In this document: one piece after another, positions 20,653 through 31,466 of the stretch
Layout of the letters: every line of letters begins with the position of its first letter
How positions within the stretch are numbered: the first letter of the stretch is position 1
Origin: Rhodoferax sp.
GTDB taxonomy: Bacteria > Pseudomonadota > Gammaproteobacteria > Burkholderiales > Burkholderiaceae_C
Reading direction: 5' to 3'
Assembly (NCBI GenBank): GCA_030682475.1
Contig: JAUXOA010000029.1
Location: 1-64,000, forward strand
Length of the DNA: 64,000 nt
Notes under the pieces: model-generated
The model's database searches: none
What the model was told of the DNA's origin: nothing
The model's input: the letters and a program-made list of their open reading frames with translations, nothing else
Translations under genes and position numbers: made by a program

Positions 20653-21438
20653 CTAGGTCGAGGCTTTTTGCGCCGCGTGAAACCCCACCATCCCGCCCCA
20701 GATGCTTTTCTTGCAGCTTACATTCGAAAACCCGATGAGTTGCAGCACGCCGGACAATTCTTCCGGGGTATAGAAATGCTGGATTGCATCGCTGAAATAT
20801 CCACTGCATCCTCGGGATGCCTCGGTCGATCCGAAGATCAGCGATGTCATGAAAACGGAAACGCGCAAGAAACGCAGATAGAACCATTCGACAATAGGGT
20901 TGGTCGGCTTGAGCATGTCACAGTGATAGAAGGATCCGCCCGGCTTGAGCACGCGAAGAATCTCGGGCAGCACTTTGTCCAGTTGCAGATGACGCGATGC
21001 GGCCTGCAGCGTGATCACATCGAATGAGCTGTCCGGAAAGGGCAGTTCGTGAACATCGTGAATGATGCTGGCTATGTGCAGACCGTTTCTTTCCGCCCTG
21101 CGCTGCCCCTCTTCCTGCATTTCCTTGCTGCGGTCAATGGCGGTAACGGAAATGCCTGACTCTTTTTTCAGCAGCCTGACCCCCACATCATTGGTTCCCG
21201 CGCAGACATCGAGAACCTGGTAGTGCGGACGCAGTGCTATCGTTCTCACGAACTGCCAGACCCATAGCTCCCACAAACCCAAACTCGCGACGATGTTTCC
21301 CGGACGATAATAGCGCGGAACATCCTTAAAAACCTTGGGTACCAGATGCGACCACACATTCGAAAAAAGCGTGCGACGATATTCTTCTCTTTGTTCGAAT
21401 GTCCCCCAGGTCACCGAAGAAGCTACATCGTCTTCCAT
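20653..21438 (-). CDS. Class I SAM-dependent methyltransferase, UbiE/MenG-like
   Basis: A 261-residue Rossmann-fold methyltransferase. Motif I is VLDVCAGTNDVG (about residues 76-87), followed by the acidic residue in VTAIDRSKEM, motif post-II HDVHELPFPDSSFDVITL and the late LKPGGSFYHCDM. These motifs place it with the UbiE/COQ5-like quinone methyltransferases, but it is not ubiE in any typical context, so the substrate is unknown. The ATG at 21438 follows AAGGAG with eight bases of spacing. It converges on the GntR gene and is divergent from sdhC. Confidence 0.75.
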   Translation of the reverse strand: MEDDVASSVTWGTFEQREEYRRTLFSNVWSHLVPKVFKDVPRYYRPGNIVASLGLWELWVWQFVRTIALRPHYQVLDVCAGTNDVGVRLLKKESGISVTAIDRSKEMQEEGQRRAERNGLHIASIIHDVHELPFPDSSFDVITLQAASRHLQLDKVLPEILRVLKPGGSFYHCDMLKPTNPIVEWFYLRFLRVSVFMTSLIFGSTEASRGCSGYFSDAIQHFYTPEELSGVLQLIGFSNVSCKKSIWGGMVGFHAAQKAST

Positions 21439-21500
21439 TGGCAATACTCCTTAATTGATGCGGCATTCTAATAGATAGGTTATGTCATTTTTACGTGTTG

Positions 21501-21529
21501 TTGACATCGCCAAAGATGGATGCTGCATT
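21501..21529 (+). promoter_or_regulatory. Possible sigma-70 promoter for the sdh operon
   Basis: TTGACA at 21501-21506, 17 bases of spacer, then a weak -10-like TGCATT at 21524-21529, about 70 bases before the sdhC start. The -35 is perfect but the -10 is poor, so this is tentative. Confidence 0.3.
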
Positions 21530-21596
21530 GCAATAGAATGGGGCAACCTGCTTTTGCTGGTTTCGAAGCAGTTACTTAAAACACAGGAAGCCAAGC

Positions 21597-22040
21597 ATGT
21601 CAGAATTAGCAAAAACCGTAGCAAAAAAGCGTCCCGAGTTCCGCAACATCAACGCGTTCAAAGATCTTCCAAGCTACCGGTGGCCGCTTGCCTCCATGGT
21701 ATCGGGGATGCACCGCGCCAGCGGTGCAATCATGGTTTTACTGATGCCCTTCATTATCTGGATGTTTGACACCTCGGTCAGTTCGGAAATTTCCTTTTCA
21801 CGCTTCACATCAGCGTTCAGTGCGGGTCTGGGTTTTGTGCCGGGATGGTTCGTGAAGCTGGTCGCATTGGGACTGATTTGGGCCTACTTGCACCACTTTA
21901 TTGCGGGTCTGCGCCACGTCTGGATGGAGACCACCCACACGGTGAGCAAAGAATCGGGATTCAAGTCGGCCTTGCTGACCCTGGTGCTGAGCCTGAGCCT
22001 GAGCGCTGTACTTGGCGCCAAGCTGTTCGGCTTTTATTGA
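21597..22040 (+). CDS. sdhC: Succinate dehydrogenase cytochrome b556 subunit
   Basis: A membrane anchor and heme/quinone-site subunit of complex II. Of 147 residues, the N-terminus (RPEFRNINAFKDLPSYRWPLA) precedes the family motif SGMHRASGAIM, then hydrophobic helices near 44-60, 80-105 and 120-145. The HHFIAGLRHVWME segment carries the probable heme ligand His. It is first in sdhC-sdhD-sdhA-sdhB-sdhE-gltA. An ACAGGAAG ribosome site precedes the ATG. Confidence 0.95.
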   Translation: MSELAKTVAKKRPEFRNINAFKDLPSYRWPLASMVSGMHRASGAIMVLLMPFIIWMFDTSVSSEISFSRFTSAFSAGLGFVPGWFVKLVALGLIWAYLHHFIAGLRHVWMETTHTVSKESGFKSALLTLVLSLSLSAVLGAKLFGFY

Positions 22041-22091
22041 ACCCAAAGCGGGTTGCGGATCAACAAGTCTTCACTTCATTAGGGATTAACC

Positions 22092-22457
22092 ATGCCTGTT
22101 AACTATGGCTCCAAGCGTCTGGTCGTTGGCGCTCACTATGGACTTCGCGATTGGCTCAGCCAACTCGTTACCGGCGTTCTGATGGCCCTGTTTACGCTGA
22201 TCGTACTGGCCCAACTGATTTTCACCAAAGGCACTATTGGCTACGACCAGTGGGCTGGCATTTTTTCAACTCAGTGGATGAAGGTGCTGACCTTCACCGT
22301 CATCATCGCCCTGCTCTACCACGCCTGGGTGGGCATTCGCGAAATCTTGATGGACTACGCAAAACCGATGTCGATTCGCCTGTCCTTGCAGGTCTTCTTC
22401 ATCGTATGGCTGGTCGGATGTGCCGGCTGGGCTGTTCAAGTCTTGTGGCGTCTTTGA
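22092..22457 (+). CDS. sdhD: Succinate dehydrogenase membrane anchor subunit
   Basis: The second membrane anchor of complex II, 121 residues with three hydrophobic helices (about 28-50, 64-80 and 95-118). The conserved stretch LLYHAWVGIREILMDY carries the heme-ligand His and a quinone-site Tyr/Asp region. Together with SdhC it binds heme b and ubiquinone. It starts 51 bases after sdhC and 29 bases before sdhA. Confidence 0.94.
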   Translation: MPVNYGSKRLVVGAHYGLRDWLSQLVTGVLMALFTLIVLAQLIFTKGTIGYDQWAGIFSTQWMKVLTFTVIIALLYHAWVGIREILMDYAKPMSIRLSLQVFFIVWLVGCAGWAVQVLWRL

Positions 22458-22486
22458 ACCCACTTCACTTCCGAGGCTGAAATTTC

Positions 22487-24277
22487 ATGACATATTCTGT
22501 ACCCAAACGAAAATTTGACGTGGTCATTGTGGGGGCCGGTGGCTCTGGCATGCGCGCCTCCCTGCAGTTGGCGAATGCAGGACTCAACGTCGCAGTGCTC
22601 TCCAAGGTGTTTCCCACCCGTTCGCACACGGTGGCGGCGCAAGGCGGCATTGGCGCTTCATTGGGCAATATGTCCGAAGACAACTGGCACTATCACTTCT
22701 ACGACACGGTCAAAGGTTCCGACTGGCTTGGCGACCAGGATGCGATTGAATTCATGTGCCGCGAAGCGCCCAATGTCGTGTACGACCTGGAACACATGGG
22801 CATGCCCTTTGACCGCAACCCCGACGGTACGATTTACCAGCGCCCCTTCGGCGGTCACACCGCCAACTACGGCGAAAAACCGGTGCAGCGCGCCTGCGCC
22901 GCCGCCGACCGCACCGGCCACGCCATGCTGCACACGCTGTACCAGCAAAACGTCAAAGAAAAGACCAGCTTCTTTGTCGAGTGGCTGGCGCTGGACCTGA
23001 TCCGTGATGCCGCTGGCGACGTGGTCGGCGTGACCGCACTGGAAATGGAAACCGGTGAGGTGCATATTTTTGAGGCCAAAACCACGCTGCTCGCCACTGG
23101 CGGCGCCGGCCGCATTTATGCGGCATCGACCAACGCCTTCATCAACACCGGCGACGGCCTGGGCATGGCGGCACGCGCCGGCATTCCACTGGAAGACATG
23201 GAGTTCTGGCAGTTCCACCCCACTGGCGTGCATGGCGCTGGCGTGCTGCTGACCGAGGGCTGCCGTGGCGAAGGCGCCATTTTGCGCAACAGCCATGGCG
23301 AGCGTTTCATGGAGCGCTATGCACCGGCCTACAAGGATCTGGCCCCGCGTGACTATGTGTCGCGCTGTATGGACCAGGAAATCAAGGAAGGCCGCGGCTG
23401 TGGACCCAACAAGGACTACATCAACCTCGACATGACCCACCTCGGTGCTGACACCATCATGAAGCGCCTGCCGTCGGTGTTCGAGATCGCTCATAACTTT
23501 GCCAACGTCGACATCACCAAAGAGCCGATTCCCGTCGTGCCCACTATTCATTACCAGATGGGCGGCATCCCGACCAATATCCACGGCCAGGTGGTGACGC
23601 AGAACGCCGACAACCAGAGCGAGGTCGTCAATGGCCTGTATGCGGTGGGTGAATGCGCCTGTGTCAGCGTGCACGGGGCGAACCGGTTAGGCACCAATTC
23701 ATTGCTGGACCTGCTGGTGTTTGGCCGCGCTGCCGGCAAGCACATTGTTGAATTCAACAAAACCAGTACCCCACACAAACCCCTGCCGGATGATGCCGCC
23801 GATGCCACCCTGGCCCGCATTGCCCGCTTGGACAGCGCCACTGACGGCGCCTATGCACAAGATGTAGCCGACGAGATCCGCGCCGCGATGCAGCAATATG
23901 CGGGCGTGTTCCGCACCCAGGCGCTCATGGATGTCGGCGTCACGAAAATTGCCGAATTGCGCGAACGTGTCAAAACCATCAACCTGAAAGACAAATCCAA
24001 AATCTTCAACACAGCACGTATCGAGGCGCTGGAAGTTGAAAACCTGATTGAAGTTGCACAGGCCACGATGGTGTCTGCCGCTGCCCGCCATGAAAGTCGC
24101 GGTGCGCATTCGGTCAATGACTACGCCGACAGCGCCGAGCATCCCAATGGCCGCAACGACACCGATTGGCACAAGCACACGCTGTGGTACAGCGACGGCA
24201 ACCGTCTGGCCTACAAGCCGGTGCAGATGAAGCCGCTGACGGTGGCGTCGGTGCCGCTGACAGTGCGCACTTTCTGA
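22487..24277 (+). CDS. sdhA: Succinate dehydrogenase flavoprotein subunit
   Basis: Oxidises succinate to fumarate with a covalently bound FAD. The 596 residues show the FAD-binding VVIVGAGGSGMRASLQL near the start, the covalent-flavin His in SHTVAAQGGI (about residue 45) and the substrate region HPTGVHGAGVLLTEGCRGEGA. The active-site Arg lies in the RDYVSRCMDQEI section, and the second FAD region is GANRLGTNSLLDLLVFGR. At 596 residues the length is normal. A degenerate copy of the dispersed hairpin repeat lies between it and sdhB. Confidence 0.97.
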   Translation: MTYSVPKRKFDVVIVGAGGSGMRASLQLANAGLNVAVLSKVFPTRSHTVAAQGGIGASLGNMSEDNWHYHFYDTVKGSDWLGDQDAIEFMCREAPNVVYDLEHMGMPFDRNPDGTIYQRPFGGHTANYGEKPVQRACAAADRTGHAMLHTLYQQNVKEKTSFFVEWLALDLIRDAAGDVVGVTALEMETGEVHIFEAKTTLLATGGAGRIYAASTNAFINTGDGLGMAARAGIPLEDMEFWQFHPTGVHGAGVLLTEGCRGEGAILRNSHGERFMERYAPAYKDLAPRDYVSRCMDQEIKEGRGCGPNKDYINLDMTHLGADTIMKRLPSVFEIAHNFANVDITKEPIPVVPTIHYQMGGIPTNIHGQVVTQNADNQSEVVNGLYAVGECACVSVHGANRLGTNSLLDLLVFGRAAGKHIVEFNKTSTPHKPLPDDAADATLARIARLDSATDGAYAQDVADEIRAAMQQYAGVFRTQALMDVGVTKIAELRERVKTINLKDKSKIFNTARIEALEVENLIEVAQATMVSAAARHESRGAHSVNDYADSAEHPNGRNDTDWHKHTLWYSDGNRLAYKPVQMKPLTVASVPLTVRTF

Positions 24278-24280
24278 TAA

Positions 24281-24320
24281 CTTGCGGGATAGATCTTCAG
24301 ATCTGTCCCCAACTGATTAA
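24281..24320 (+). repeat. Dispersed hairpin repeat, copy 3 (short form) between sdhA and sdhB
   Basis: Keeps the outer arms (GGGATAGATC / GATCTGTCCC) around a four-base TTCA loop and the tail CCCAACTGATTAA, but has lost the inner GCT..AGC stem. It begins right after the sdhA stop and ends 17 bases before the sdhB start. Confidence 0.7.
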
Positions 24321-24337
24321 GTCCCTGAGAGCCCAAC

Positions 24338-25042
24338 ATGTCAAAACGTACATTCAAGATCTACCGCTACGACCCTGATACCGACGCCAAGCCCTACATG
24401 CAGACCATCCAAGCTGAACTCGACGGCAGCGAGCGCATGTTGCTGGACGCGTTGATGAAGCTCAAGGCGCACGACCCCAGCATTAGTTTTCGTCGTTCAT
24501 GCCGCGAAGGGGTTTGCGGCTCGGACGCGATGAACATCAATGGCAAAAACGGCCTGGCCTGCGTGACCAACATGCGCACACTGAAGGACCCGATCGTTCT
24601 GAAGCCACTGCCGGGCCTGCCAGTGGTGCGGGATCTGATCGTCGACATGACGCAGTTCTTCAAGCAGTACAACTCGATCAAACCGTATTTGATCAACGAC
24701 ACCATGCCGCCCGAGAAGGAGCGCTTGCAAAGCCCTGAAGAACGAGATGAGCTCAACGGCCTGTACGAGTGCATCCTGTGCGCAGCCTGCTCCACAAGCT
24801 GCCCCAGCTTCTGGTGGAATCCGGACAAGTTCGTCGGCCCGGCGGGTCTGTTGCAGGCGTATCGCTTTCTCGCGGACAGCCGCGATCAAGCCACCGCCGA
24901 ACGCCTGGATAACCTGGAAGACCCTTACCGCCTGTTCCGTTGCCACTCCATCATGAATTGTGTGGACGTATGTCCCAAGAGTCTCAATCCGACCAAGGCG
25001 ATTGGCAAAATCAAGGAAATGATGGTTCGGCGAACAGTTTGA
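24338..25042 (+). CDS. sdhB: Succinate dehydrogenase iron-sulfur subunit
   Basis: Carries electrons from the flavin to ubiquinone through [2Fe-2S], [4Fe-4S] and [3Fe-4S] clusters. In 234 residues the [2Fe-2S] motif is SCREGVCGSDAMNINGKNGLAC (shown split: SCREGVCGSD, then NGLAC). The [4Fe-4S] motif is CILCAACSTSCP and the last cysteines are in CHSIMNCVDVCPK. The length is normal. The stop overlaps the proposed sdhE start (TGATG). Confidence 0.97.
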   Translation: MSKRTFKIYRYDPDTDAKPYMQTIQAELDGSERMLLDALMKLKAHDPSISFRRSCREGVCGSDAMNINGKNGLACVTNMRTLKDPIVLKPLPGLPVVRDLIVDMTQFFKQYNSIKPYLINDTMPPEKERLQSPEERDELNGLYECILCAACSTSCPSFWWNPDKFVGPAGLLQAYRFLADSRDQATAERLDNLEDPYRLFRCHSIMNCVDVCPKSLNPTKAIGKIKEMMVRRTV

Positions 25043-25365
25043 TGAAATCCGTGACCAAGCAAATGAGTGACCGGCTGGTTAATGATCGTGAACTGAGCAA
25101 ACTTAAGTGGCGTTGTCGAAGGGGTTTGCTGGAGAACGATCTTTTCATCGAGCGCTTTTTCAAGCGCTTCGAGGCCCGCCTGACGCTCAGACAATCCCAG
25201 GCGCTTTCGGTATTGATGGATCTCGGGGACAACGACTTGCTGGATCTGCACCTGGCAAGAAAATCTCTTGCGCAACTGAATCCCGAACTCGACCGTGATG
25301 ATATCCGGGAAGTATTGAGTATGTTAAAAGAAACCGTCAAAGGACCAGAAAATGAAATTAGCTGA
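25042..25365 (+). CDS. sdhE: Succinate dehydrogenase flavinylation factor SdhE
   Basis: A small cytoplasmic assembly factor (107 residues from this start) that helps attach FAD covalently to SdhA. It has the helical-bundle motif [21 protein letters not shown], matching the R-x-R-R-G-x-x-E/L-x-D signature of the SdhE/YgfY family, followed by the [12 protein letters not shown] segment. Family members are usually 80-100 residues, so the internal ATG at 25063 (MSDRLVND) is an equally good start. It overlaps gltA by 14 bases. Confidence 0.9.
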   Translation: MKSVTKQMSDRLVNDRELSKLKWRCRRGLLENDLFIERFFKRFEARLTLRQSQALSVLMDLGDNDLLDLHLARKSLAQLNPELDRDDIREVLSMLKETVKGPENEIS

Positions 25366-26662
25366 CAACAAAGCCACCCTGTCATTCAGTAACGGCAGCC
25401 CCAGCATCGACCTGCCGGTGTACCAAGGCAGCGTTGGCCCGGATGTCGTGGACATCCGCAAGCTGTACGCACAAACCGGCATGTTCACTTACGATCCGGG
25501 CTTTATGTCCACGGCGTCCTGCCAGTCAGCCATCACTTACATTGATGGCGACAAAGGCGAGTTGTTGTACCGCGGCTACCCGATCGAGCAGTTGGCGACC
25601 CAATGCGACTTCATGGAAACCTGTCATCTGCTGCTGTACGGCAATCTGCCGGATGCCAGCGCCAAGGCCAAATTCACCTCGCGCGTGACCCACCACACCA
25701 TGGTGAACGAGCAGATGCAGTTTTTCCTGCGTGGCTTTCGCCGTGATGCTCATCCGATGGCCATCCTGACCGGCCTGGTGGGCGCCCTGTCCGCTTTTTA
25801 TCACGACAGTACCGACATCAGCAACCCGGAACACCGCGACATCTCGGCCATCCGGCTGATTGCCAAAATGCCGACCCTGGTCGCCATGGCGTACAAGTAC
25901 AGCGCTGGCCAGCCTTACATGTACCCCAAGAACCACCTCAGCTACGCGGGCAACTTCCTGCACATGATGTTTGCCACACCGTGCGAAGACTATGTGGTGA
26001 ACCCGGTGATTGAGCACGCCCTGGACCGCATCTTCGTGCTGCACGCTGACCACGAGCAGAACGCTTCAACCTCTACCGTGCGCCTGTGCGGATCGTCTGG
26101 CACTAACCCGTTTGCCGCCATTGCGGCCGGTGTGGCTTGCCTGTGGGGTCCGGCTCATGGCGGCGCCAACGAGGCCTGTCTGACCATGCTCGAAGACATT
26201 CAGAAAATGGGTGGCATTGCCAAGGTTGGCCATTTCATGGAGCAGGTCAAGGACAAAAATTCCGGCGTCAAGCTGATGGGTTTTGGACACCGCGTGTACA
26301 AAAACTACGATCCACGCGCCAAGCTGATGCAGGAAACCTGCAAGGAAGTTCTGGCCGCGCTCGGACTGGAAAATGACCCCTTGTTCAAGCTGGCGATGGC
26401 GCTGGAAAAAATCGCACTGGAAGACGACTATTTTGTGTCGCGCAAGCTCTACCCGAACGTCGATTTCTACTCCGGCATTGTGCAGCGCGCCATTGGCATT
26501 CCGGTCAGCCTGTTCACGGCCATTTTCGCGCTGGCGCGCACCGTGGGCTGGATTGCGCAACTCAACGAAATGATTGGTGACCCGGAGTACAAGATTGGCC
26601 GTCCGCGCCAACTGTTCACCGGTTCTGTCGAACGCGATGTGCTGCCAATTTCCCAACGCTGA
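25352..26662 (+). CDS. gltA: Citrate synthase (type II)
   Basis: Condenses acetyl-CoA and oxaloacetate to citrate. The 436 residues match the hexameric, NADH-sensitive gram-negative type. It has the N-terminal beta domain up to about residue 50, then [19 protein letters not shown], the active-site regions [13 protein letters not shown] (His), [14 protein letters not shown] (His) and the Asp/Arg near [11 protein letters not shown]. It is the last gene of the sdh operon, starting inside sdhE. Confidence 0.97.
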   Translation: MKLADNKATLSFSNGSPSIDLPVYQGSVGPDVVDIRKLYAQTGMFTYDPGFMSTASCQSAITYIDGDKGELLYRGYPIEQLATQCDFMETCHLLLYGNLPDASAKAKFTSRVTHHTMVNEQMQFFLRGFRRDAHPMAILTGLVGALSAFYHDSTDISNPEHRDISAIRLIAKMPTLVAMAYKYSAGQPYMYPKNHLSYAGNFLHMMFATPCEDYVVNPVIEHALDRIFVLHADHEQNASTSTVRLCGSSGTNPFAAIAAGVACLWGPAHGGANEACLTMLEDIQKMGGIAKVGHFMEQVKDKNSGVKLMGFGHRVYKNYDPRAKLMQETCKEVLAALGLENDPLFKLAMALEKIALEDDYFVSRKLYPNVDFYSGIVQRAIGIPVSLFTAIFALARTVGWIAQLNEMIGDPEYKIGRPRQLFTGSVERDVLPISQR

Positions 26663-26701
26663 TACCGTGGCATTTGAAGCGCATTACCAAGGAAAACCGA
26701 T

Positions 26702-28177
26702 ATGGGCCGCATAAACACGCAAGCGCACGCACGCACGCTGTACGACAAACTCTGGGACGAACACGTCGTCCACACGGAAGAAGACGGCACGGCCATCCTG
26801 TACATAGACCGCCATCTGGTGCACGAAGTCACCAGTCCGCAAGCCTTTGAGGGCCTGCGCCAGGCGGGCCGCAAGGTCTGGCGCATCAGCTCCATCGTCG
26901 CCACCGCCGACCACAACACGCCGACGACCGGCTGGGAACTCGGCTACGACGGCATCACCGACCTGGTAAGCAAGGAACAGATCACGACGCTGGACAGCAA
27001 TATCCAGGAGTTCGGCGCAGCGGCCTACTTCCCCTTCCTGTCCAGGCGCCAGGGCATTGTGCATGTGATCGGTCCCGAGACTGGCGCCACGCTGCCCGGC
27101 ATGACGGTGGTTTGCGGCGACTCGCACACTTCGACCCACGGCGCCTTTGGCGCGCTGGCCCACGGTATTGGGACCAGCGAAGTCGAGCACGTGCTGGCCA
27201 CCCAGACCTTGCTGGCCAAAAAAGCCAAGAACATGCTCGTCGAGGTTGACGGCGCGCTGGCACCGGGTCTGACCGGCAAGGACATCGTGCTGGCCATCAT
27301 CGGCAAGATCGGCACGGCAGGAGGCTCCGGCTACACGATTGAATTCGGCGGCTCGGCGATCCGCGCGCTCAGCATGGAAGCGCGCATGACAGTCTGCAAC
27401 ATGGCGATCGAAGCCGGCGCCCGCGCCGGCCTGGTGGCGGTGGATCAGAAGACCATAGCCTACGTCAAGGGTCGCCTGCTGGCACCAGGAACCGACCCCC
27501 AAACCGGCCGCTTTGTGGGGGGCGCCGAATGGGACCAGGCGGTCCAGTACTGGCAAACACTGCAGTCCGACGCCGATGCGAAGTTTGATACCGTCGTTCA
27601 GCTCGATGCCAGCCGGATCGCTCCGCAAGTCACCTGGGGCACCTCGCCCGAGATGGTGCTGACTATCAATGATGTGGTGCCCGATCCAGACAAGGAAAAA
27701 GACGCAGGCAAACGCGACGCCATCGAGCGTGCGCTCATCTACATGGGCCTGCAGCCGGGCAAGGCGATCAAGGACATCATGATCGACAAGGTCTTCATCG
27801 GCTCCTGCACCAACAGCCGCATCGAGGACATGCGCGAAGCGGCTGCCATCATCCAGAAAATCGGGAAAAAAGTTGCCCGCAACGTCAAGCTCGCGCTGGT
27901 CGTGCCCGGTTCGGGCCTGGTCAAGGAACAGGCCGAGCGCGAAGGTCTGGACAAGATTTTCACGGCGGCAGGCTTTGAATGGCGCGAGCCTGGCTGCTCG
28001 ATGTGCCTGGCCATGAACGCCGACCGGCTGGAGCCGGGCGAACGCTGCGCTTCCACCAGCAACCGCAACTTTGAAGGCCGACAGGGCGCCGGAGGCCGCA
28101 CCCATCTGGTGAGTCCGGCCATGGCGGCCGCGGCGGCCGTGCACGGTCATTTCGTCGATATTTGCAAGTTTTCCTAA
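26702..28177 (+). CDS. leuC: 3-isopropylmalate dehydratase large subunit
   Basis: Isomerises 2-isopropylmalate to 3-isopropylmalate with LeuD in leucine synthesis. The 491 residues contain the aconitase-superfamily signature [14 protein letters not shown] and cluster cysteines in [13 protein letters not shown] and CSMCLAMN. Its opening [13 protein letters not shown] is typical. A segment near residues 250-280 ([20 protein letters not shown]) makes it a little longer than the usual 470. A small lipoprotein gene separates it from leuD. Confidence 0.96.
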   Translation: MGRINTQAHARTLYDKLWDEHVVHTEEDGTAILYIDRHLVHEVTSPQAFEGLRQAGRKVWRISSIVATADHNTPTTGWELGYDGITDLVSKEQITTLDSNIQEFGAAAYFPFLSRRQGIVHVIGPETGATLPGMTVVCGDSHTSTHGAFGALAHGIGTSEVEHVLATQTLLAKKAKNMLVEVDGALAPGLTGKDIVLAIIGKIGTAGGSGYTIEFGGSAIRALSMEARMTVCNMAIEAGARAGLVAVDQKTIAYVKGRLLAPGTDPQTGRFVGGAEWDQAVQYWQTLQSDADAKFDTVVQLDASRIAPQVTWGTSPEMVLTINDVVPDPDKEKDAGKRDAIERALIYMGLQPGKAIKDIMIDKVFIGSCTNSRIEDMREAAAIIQKIGKKVARNVKLALVVPGSGLVKEQAEREGLDKIFTAAGFEWREPGCSMCLAMNADRLEPGERCASTSNRNFEGRQGAGGRTHLVSPAMAAAAAVHGHFVDICKFS

Positions 28178-28201
28178 ACCCACTCCTCAGGAGAAAAACC
28201 C

Positions 28202-28345
28202 ATGAAAAAGAACACCACCCTGCTCGCACTGTCACTTGTTTCAATTGCTTTTTTCCTGGCCGGATGCGCCACAGCCAAGGGATTTGGACAGGACTTGCAA
28301 AAGGTAGGCGAGAAGATCGAAGAAAAAGTGAATCAAAAACAATGA
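28202..28345 (+). CDS. Entericidin A/B-family small lipoprotein
   Basis: A 47-residue protein with a basic start (MKKNTT), a hydrophobic stretch and the lipobox LAGC at about residues 19-22, so mature lipoprotein begins at Cys22. The tail is charged and amphipathic ([17 protein letters not shown]), as in the entericidin/EcnAB family of cell-envelope lipoproteins. It has its own ribosome site (CTCAGGAGAAAAACC) 24 bases after leuC, and its stop overlaps the leuD start (ATGA). In this window it is embedded in the leucine operon. The toxin-antidote role known in enterobacteria cannot be assumed. Confidence 0.85.
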   Translation: MKKNTTLLALSLVSIAFFLAGCATAKGFGQDLQKVGEKIEEKVNQKQ

Positions 28346-28992
28346 AACCATTCACCTCGCACCAAGGCCTCGTGGCGCCGATGGACCGCGAGAACGTCGA
28401 CACCGACGCGATCGTCCCCAAGCAGTTCCTCAAGTCCATCCACAAGACCGGCTTTGGCCCCAACCTGTTTGACGCCTGGCGCTACCTCGATCCCGGCTTT
28501 CCCGGCCAGGACCCGGCGACGCGTCGGCCCAACCCGGACTTCGTGCTGAACCAGCCGCGCTACAAGGGCGCGTCCATCCTGCTGGCGCGCAAGAACTTCG
28601 GATGCGGTTCCTCGCGCGAGCATGCACCCTGGGCGCTGGACCAATACGGTTTTCGCGCCATCATCGCGCCGAGCTACGCCGACATCTTTTTCAACAACAG
28701 CTTCAAGAACGGCCTGCTTCCCATCGTACTGAGCGAAGCTCAGGTTGGCCATCTGTTTGACGAGGCGCTGGCCTTCCCGGGCTACCAGCTCACGATTGAC
28801 CTTGAGCGACAGATCATCATCAAGCCGCAGGGCGAAGAAATTGCGTTCGGTGTACAGGCCTTCAAAAAATTCTGCCTGCTCGGCGGTTATGACGACATCA
28901 GCCTGACCTTGCAACAGGCGGACAAGATCAAGAGCTTTGAAGCCGAACGTCTGGTGCAGAAGCCCTGGCTGGCCCACACCCAGCTCGGTTAA
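28342..28992 (+). CDS. leuD: 3-isopropylmalate dehydratase small subunit
   Basis: The swivelling subunit of isopropylmalate isomerase, 216 residues. It has the opening [20 protein letters not shown], the conserved [13 protein letters not shown] stretch and the following [15 protein letters not shown]. The length is normal. The ATG at 28342 overlaps the stop of the lipoprotein gene, so its translation is coupled to that small gene rather than directly to leuC. The longer upstream frame is a shadow over the lipoprotein gene. Confidence 0.96.
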   Translation: MKPFTSHQGLVAPMDRENVDTDAIVPKQFLKSIHKTGFGPNLFDAWRYLDPGFPGQDPATRRPNPDFVLNQPRYKGASILLARKNFGCGSSREHAPWALDQYGFRAIIAPSYADIFFNNSFKNGLLPIVLSEAQVGHLFDEALAFPGYQLTIDLERQIIIKPQGEEIAFGVQAFKKFCLLGGYDDISLTLQQADKIKSFEAERLVQKPWLAHTQLG

Positions 28993-29045
28993 TCGGATTT
29001 TTTTGTTAGTTGCGGCCCAGCCGCATTGTCCACGGATGCTTTGTC

Positions 29046-30113
<1,068 letters not shown>

Positions 30114-30153
30114 GGGCCGCCACCCCTTCCTCTGAACTATCTAAAATGGCAAC

Positions 30154-31293
30154 ATGATGAAAATTGGCAACCTCGTAGGACTCGTGGGCTGGCGCGGCAT
30201 GGTGGGTTCCGTGTTGATGGATCGCATGCAGTCCGAAGGCGATTTCGACCTGATCGAACCCGTCTTCTTCTCCACCTCCAACGCGGGCGGCAAGGCTCCG
30301 GCCCAGGCCAGGAACGAAACCACCCTGAAAGACGCGTTCGACATTAACGCGCTCAAAAAGTGCGATGTCATCATCACCGCTCAAGGCGGCGACTACACCT
30401 CGGAAGTCTTCCCCAAGCTTCGCGCGGCCGGATGGGCGGGCTATTGGATCGACGCCGCGAAGACGCTGCGCATGCACGACGACGCGGTCATCATCCTCGA
30501 CCCGGTCAATCTGCCGGTGATCAAGGCCGCGCTGGCCCGCGGCGCGAAGGACTACATCGGCGGCAACTGCACCGTGAGTTGCATGCTGATGGGCGTGGGG
30601 GCGCTGTTCAAGGCCGACCTCGTCGAGTGGCTGACCTGCACCACCTACCAGGCGGCCAGCGGTGGCGGTGCGCAGCACATGCGCGAGTTGCTGGCGCAGT
30701 ACGGCACGCTGCATGAATCAGTCCGTGTCTTGCTCGATGATCCGAACAGCGCGATCCTCGAAATCGACCGGCAGATTGCCGCAACGCAACGAGCGATGCC
30801 GGCCGAGGCGAGCGCGAATTTCGGTGTGCCGCTGGGCGGCAGCCTGATCCCCTGGATCGACAGCGACCGTGGCGACGGCACCAGCCTCGAAGAGTGGAAG
30901 GGCGGCGCCGAAACGAACAAGATCCTCGGTCGCGGCCCAGCCTTCGGTTCGCTCGCCACACCGATTGACTCGATCTGCGTGCGCGTCGGCGCGATGCGCT
31001 GCCACAGCCAGGCGCTGACCTTCAAGCTCAAGCGTGACGTGCCGCTGGCCGACATCGAGGCCCTGATCGCGGCCGACAACGCCTGGGTCAAGGTGGTGCC
31101 GAACACGCGCGACGCGACGGTGCGAGACCTGACGCCGGTGGCCGTGACCGGCACGATGAACATCCCCGTCGGCCGCCTGCGCAAGCTGGCCATGGGCCCG
31201 GAATACGTCGGTGCGTTCACCATCGGTGACCAGCTTTTGTGGGGTGCCGCAGAGCCGCTGCGCCGCATGTTGCGCATTTTGCTGGCTGCCTGA
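30154..31293 (+). CDS. asd: Aspartate-semialdehyde dehydrogenase
   Basis: Reduces aspartyl phosphate to aspartate semialdehyde, feeding lysine/diaminopimelate, threonine and methionine. The 379 residues have the NADP-binding [15 protein letters not shown] start, the active-site Cys in GGNCTVSCM (about residue 136), the second motif [11 protein letters not shown] and the catalytic His in [10 protein letters not shown]. This is the proteobacterial Asd type. Two Met codons in tandem begin the frame; either may be the start. It supplies the same pathway as dapC, dapD and dapE upstream. Confidence 0.96.
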   Translation: MMKIGNLVGLVGWRGMVGSVLMDRMQSEGDFDLIEPVFFSTSNAGGKAPAQARNETTLKDAFDINALKKCDVIITAQGGDYTSEVFPKLRAAGWAGYWIDAAKTLRMHDDAVIILDPVNLPVIKAALARGAKDYIGGNCTVSCMLMGVGALFKADLVEWLTCTTYQAASGGGAQHMRELLAQYGTLHESVRVLLDDPNSAILEIDRQIAATQRAMPAEASANFGVPLGGSLIPWIDSDRGDGTSLEEWKGGAETNKILGRGPAFGSLATPIDSICVRVGAMRCHSQALTFKLKRDVPLADIEALIAADNAWVKVVPNTRDATVRDLTPVAVTGTMNIPVGRLRKLAMGPEYVGAFTIGDQLLWGAAEPLRRMLRILLAA

Positions 31294-31466
31294 ACCGGGC
31301 GTCCACCAGGTCGAAACATGCATGCCAACGATTCAAAGTTAAAAGCGCTCTTAGCTTGTCGGCCTAAATCATTGATGTTATGGTACTTTTCAAGTTTTGA
31401 GTGCCGCAACATTTGTTCGCATAATAAGACCTATTTTCCAGCCGTCCGAACATCGGAGTCCACAAA

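Noticed and set aside
26684-28183. 499-codon open frame on the minus strand opposite leuC
   Set aside because: It mirrors leuC in the opposite strand; high GC in third positions keeps the antisense frame open. No recognisable domain, and leuC is certain.
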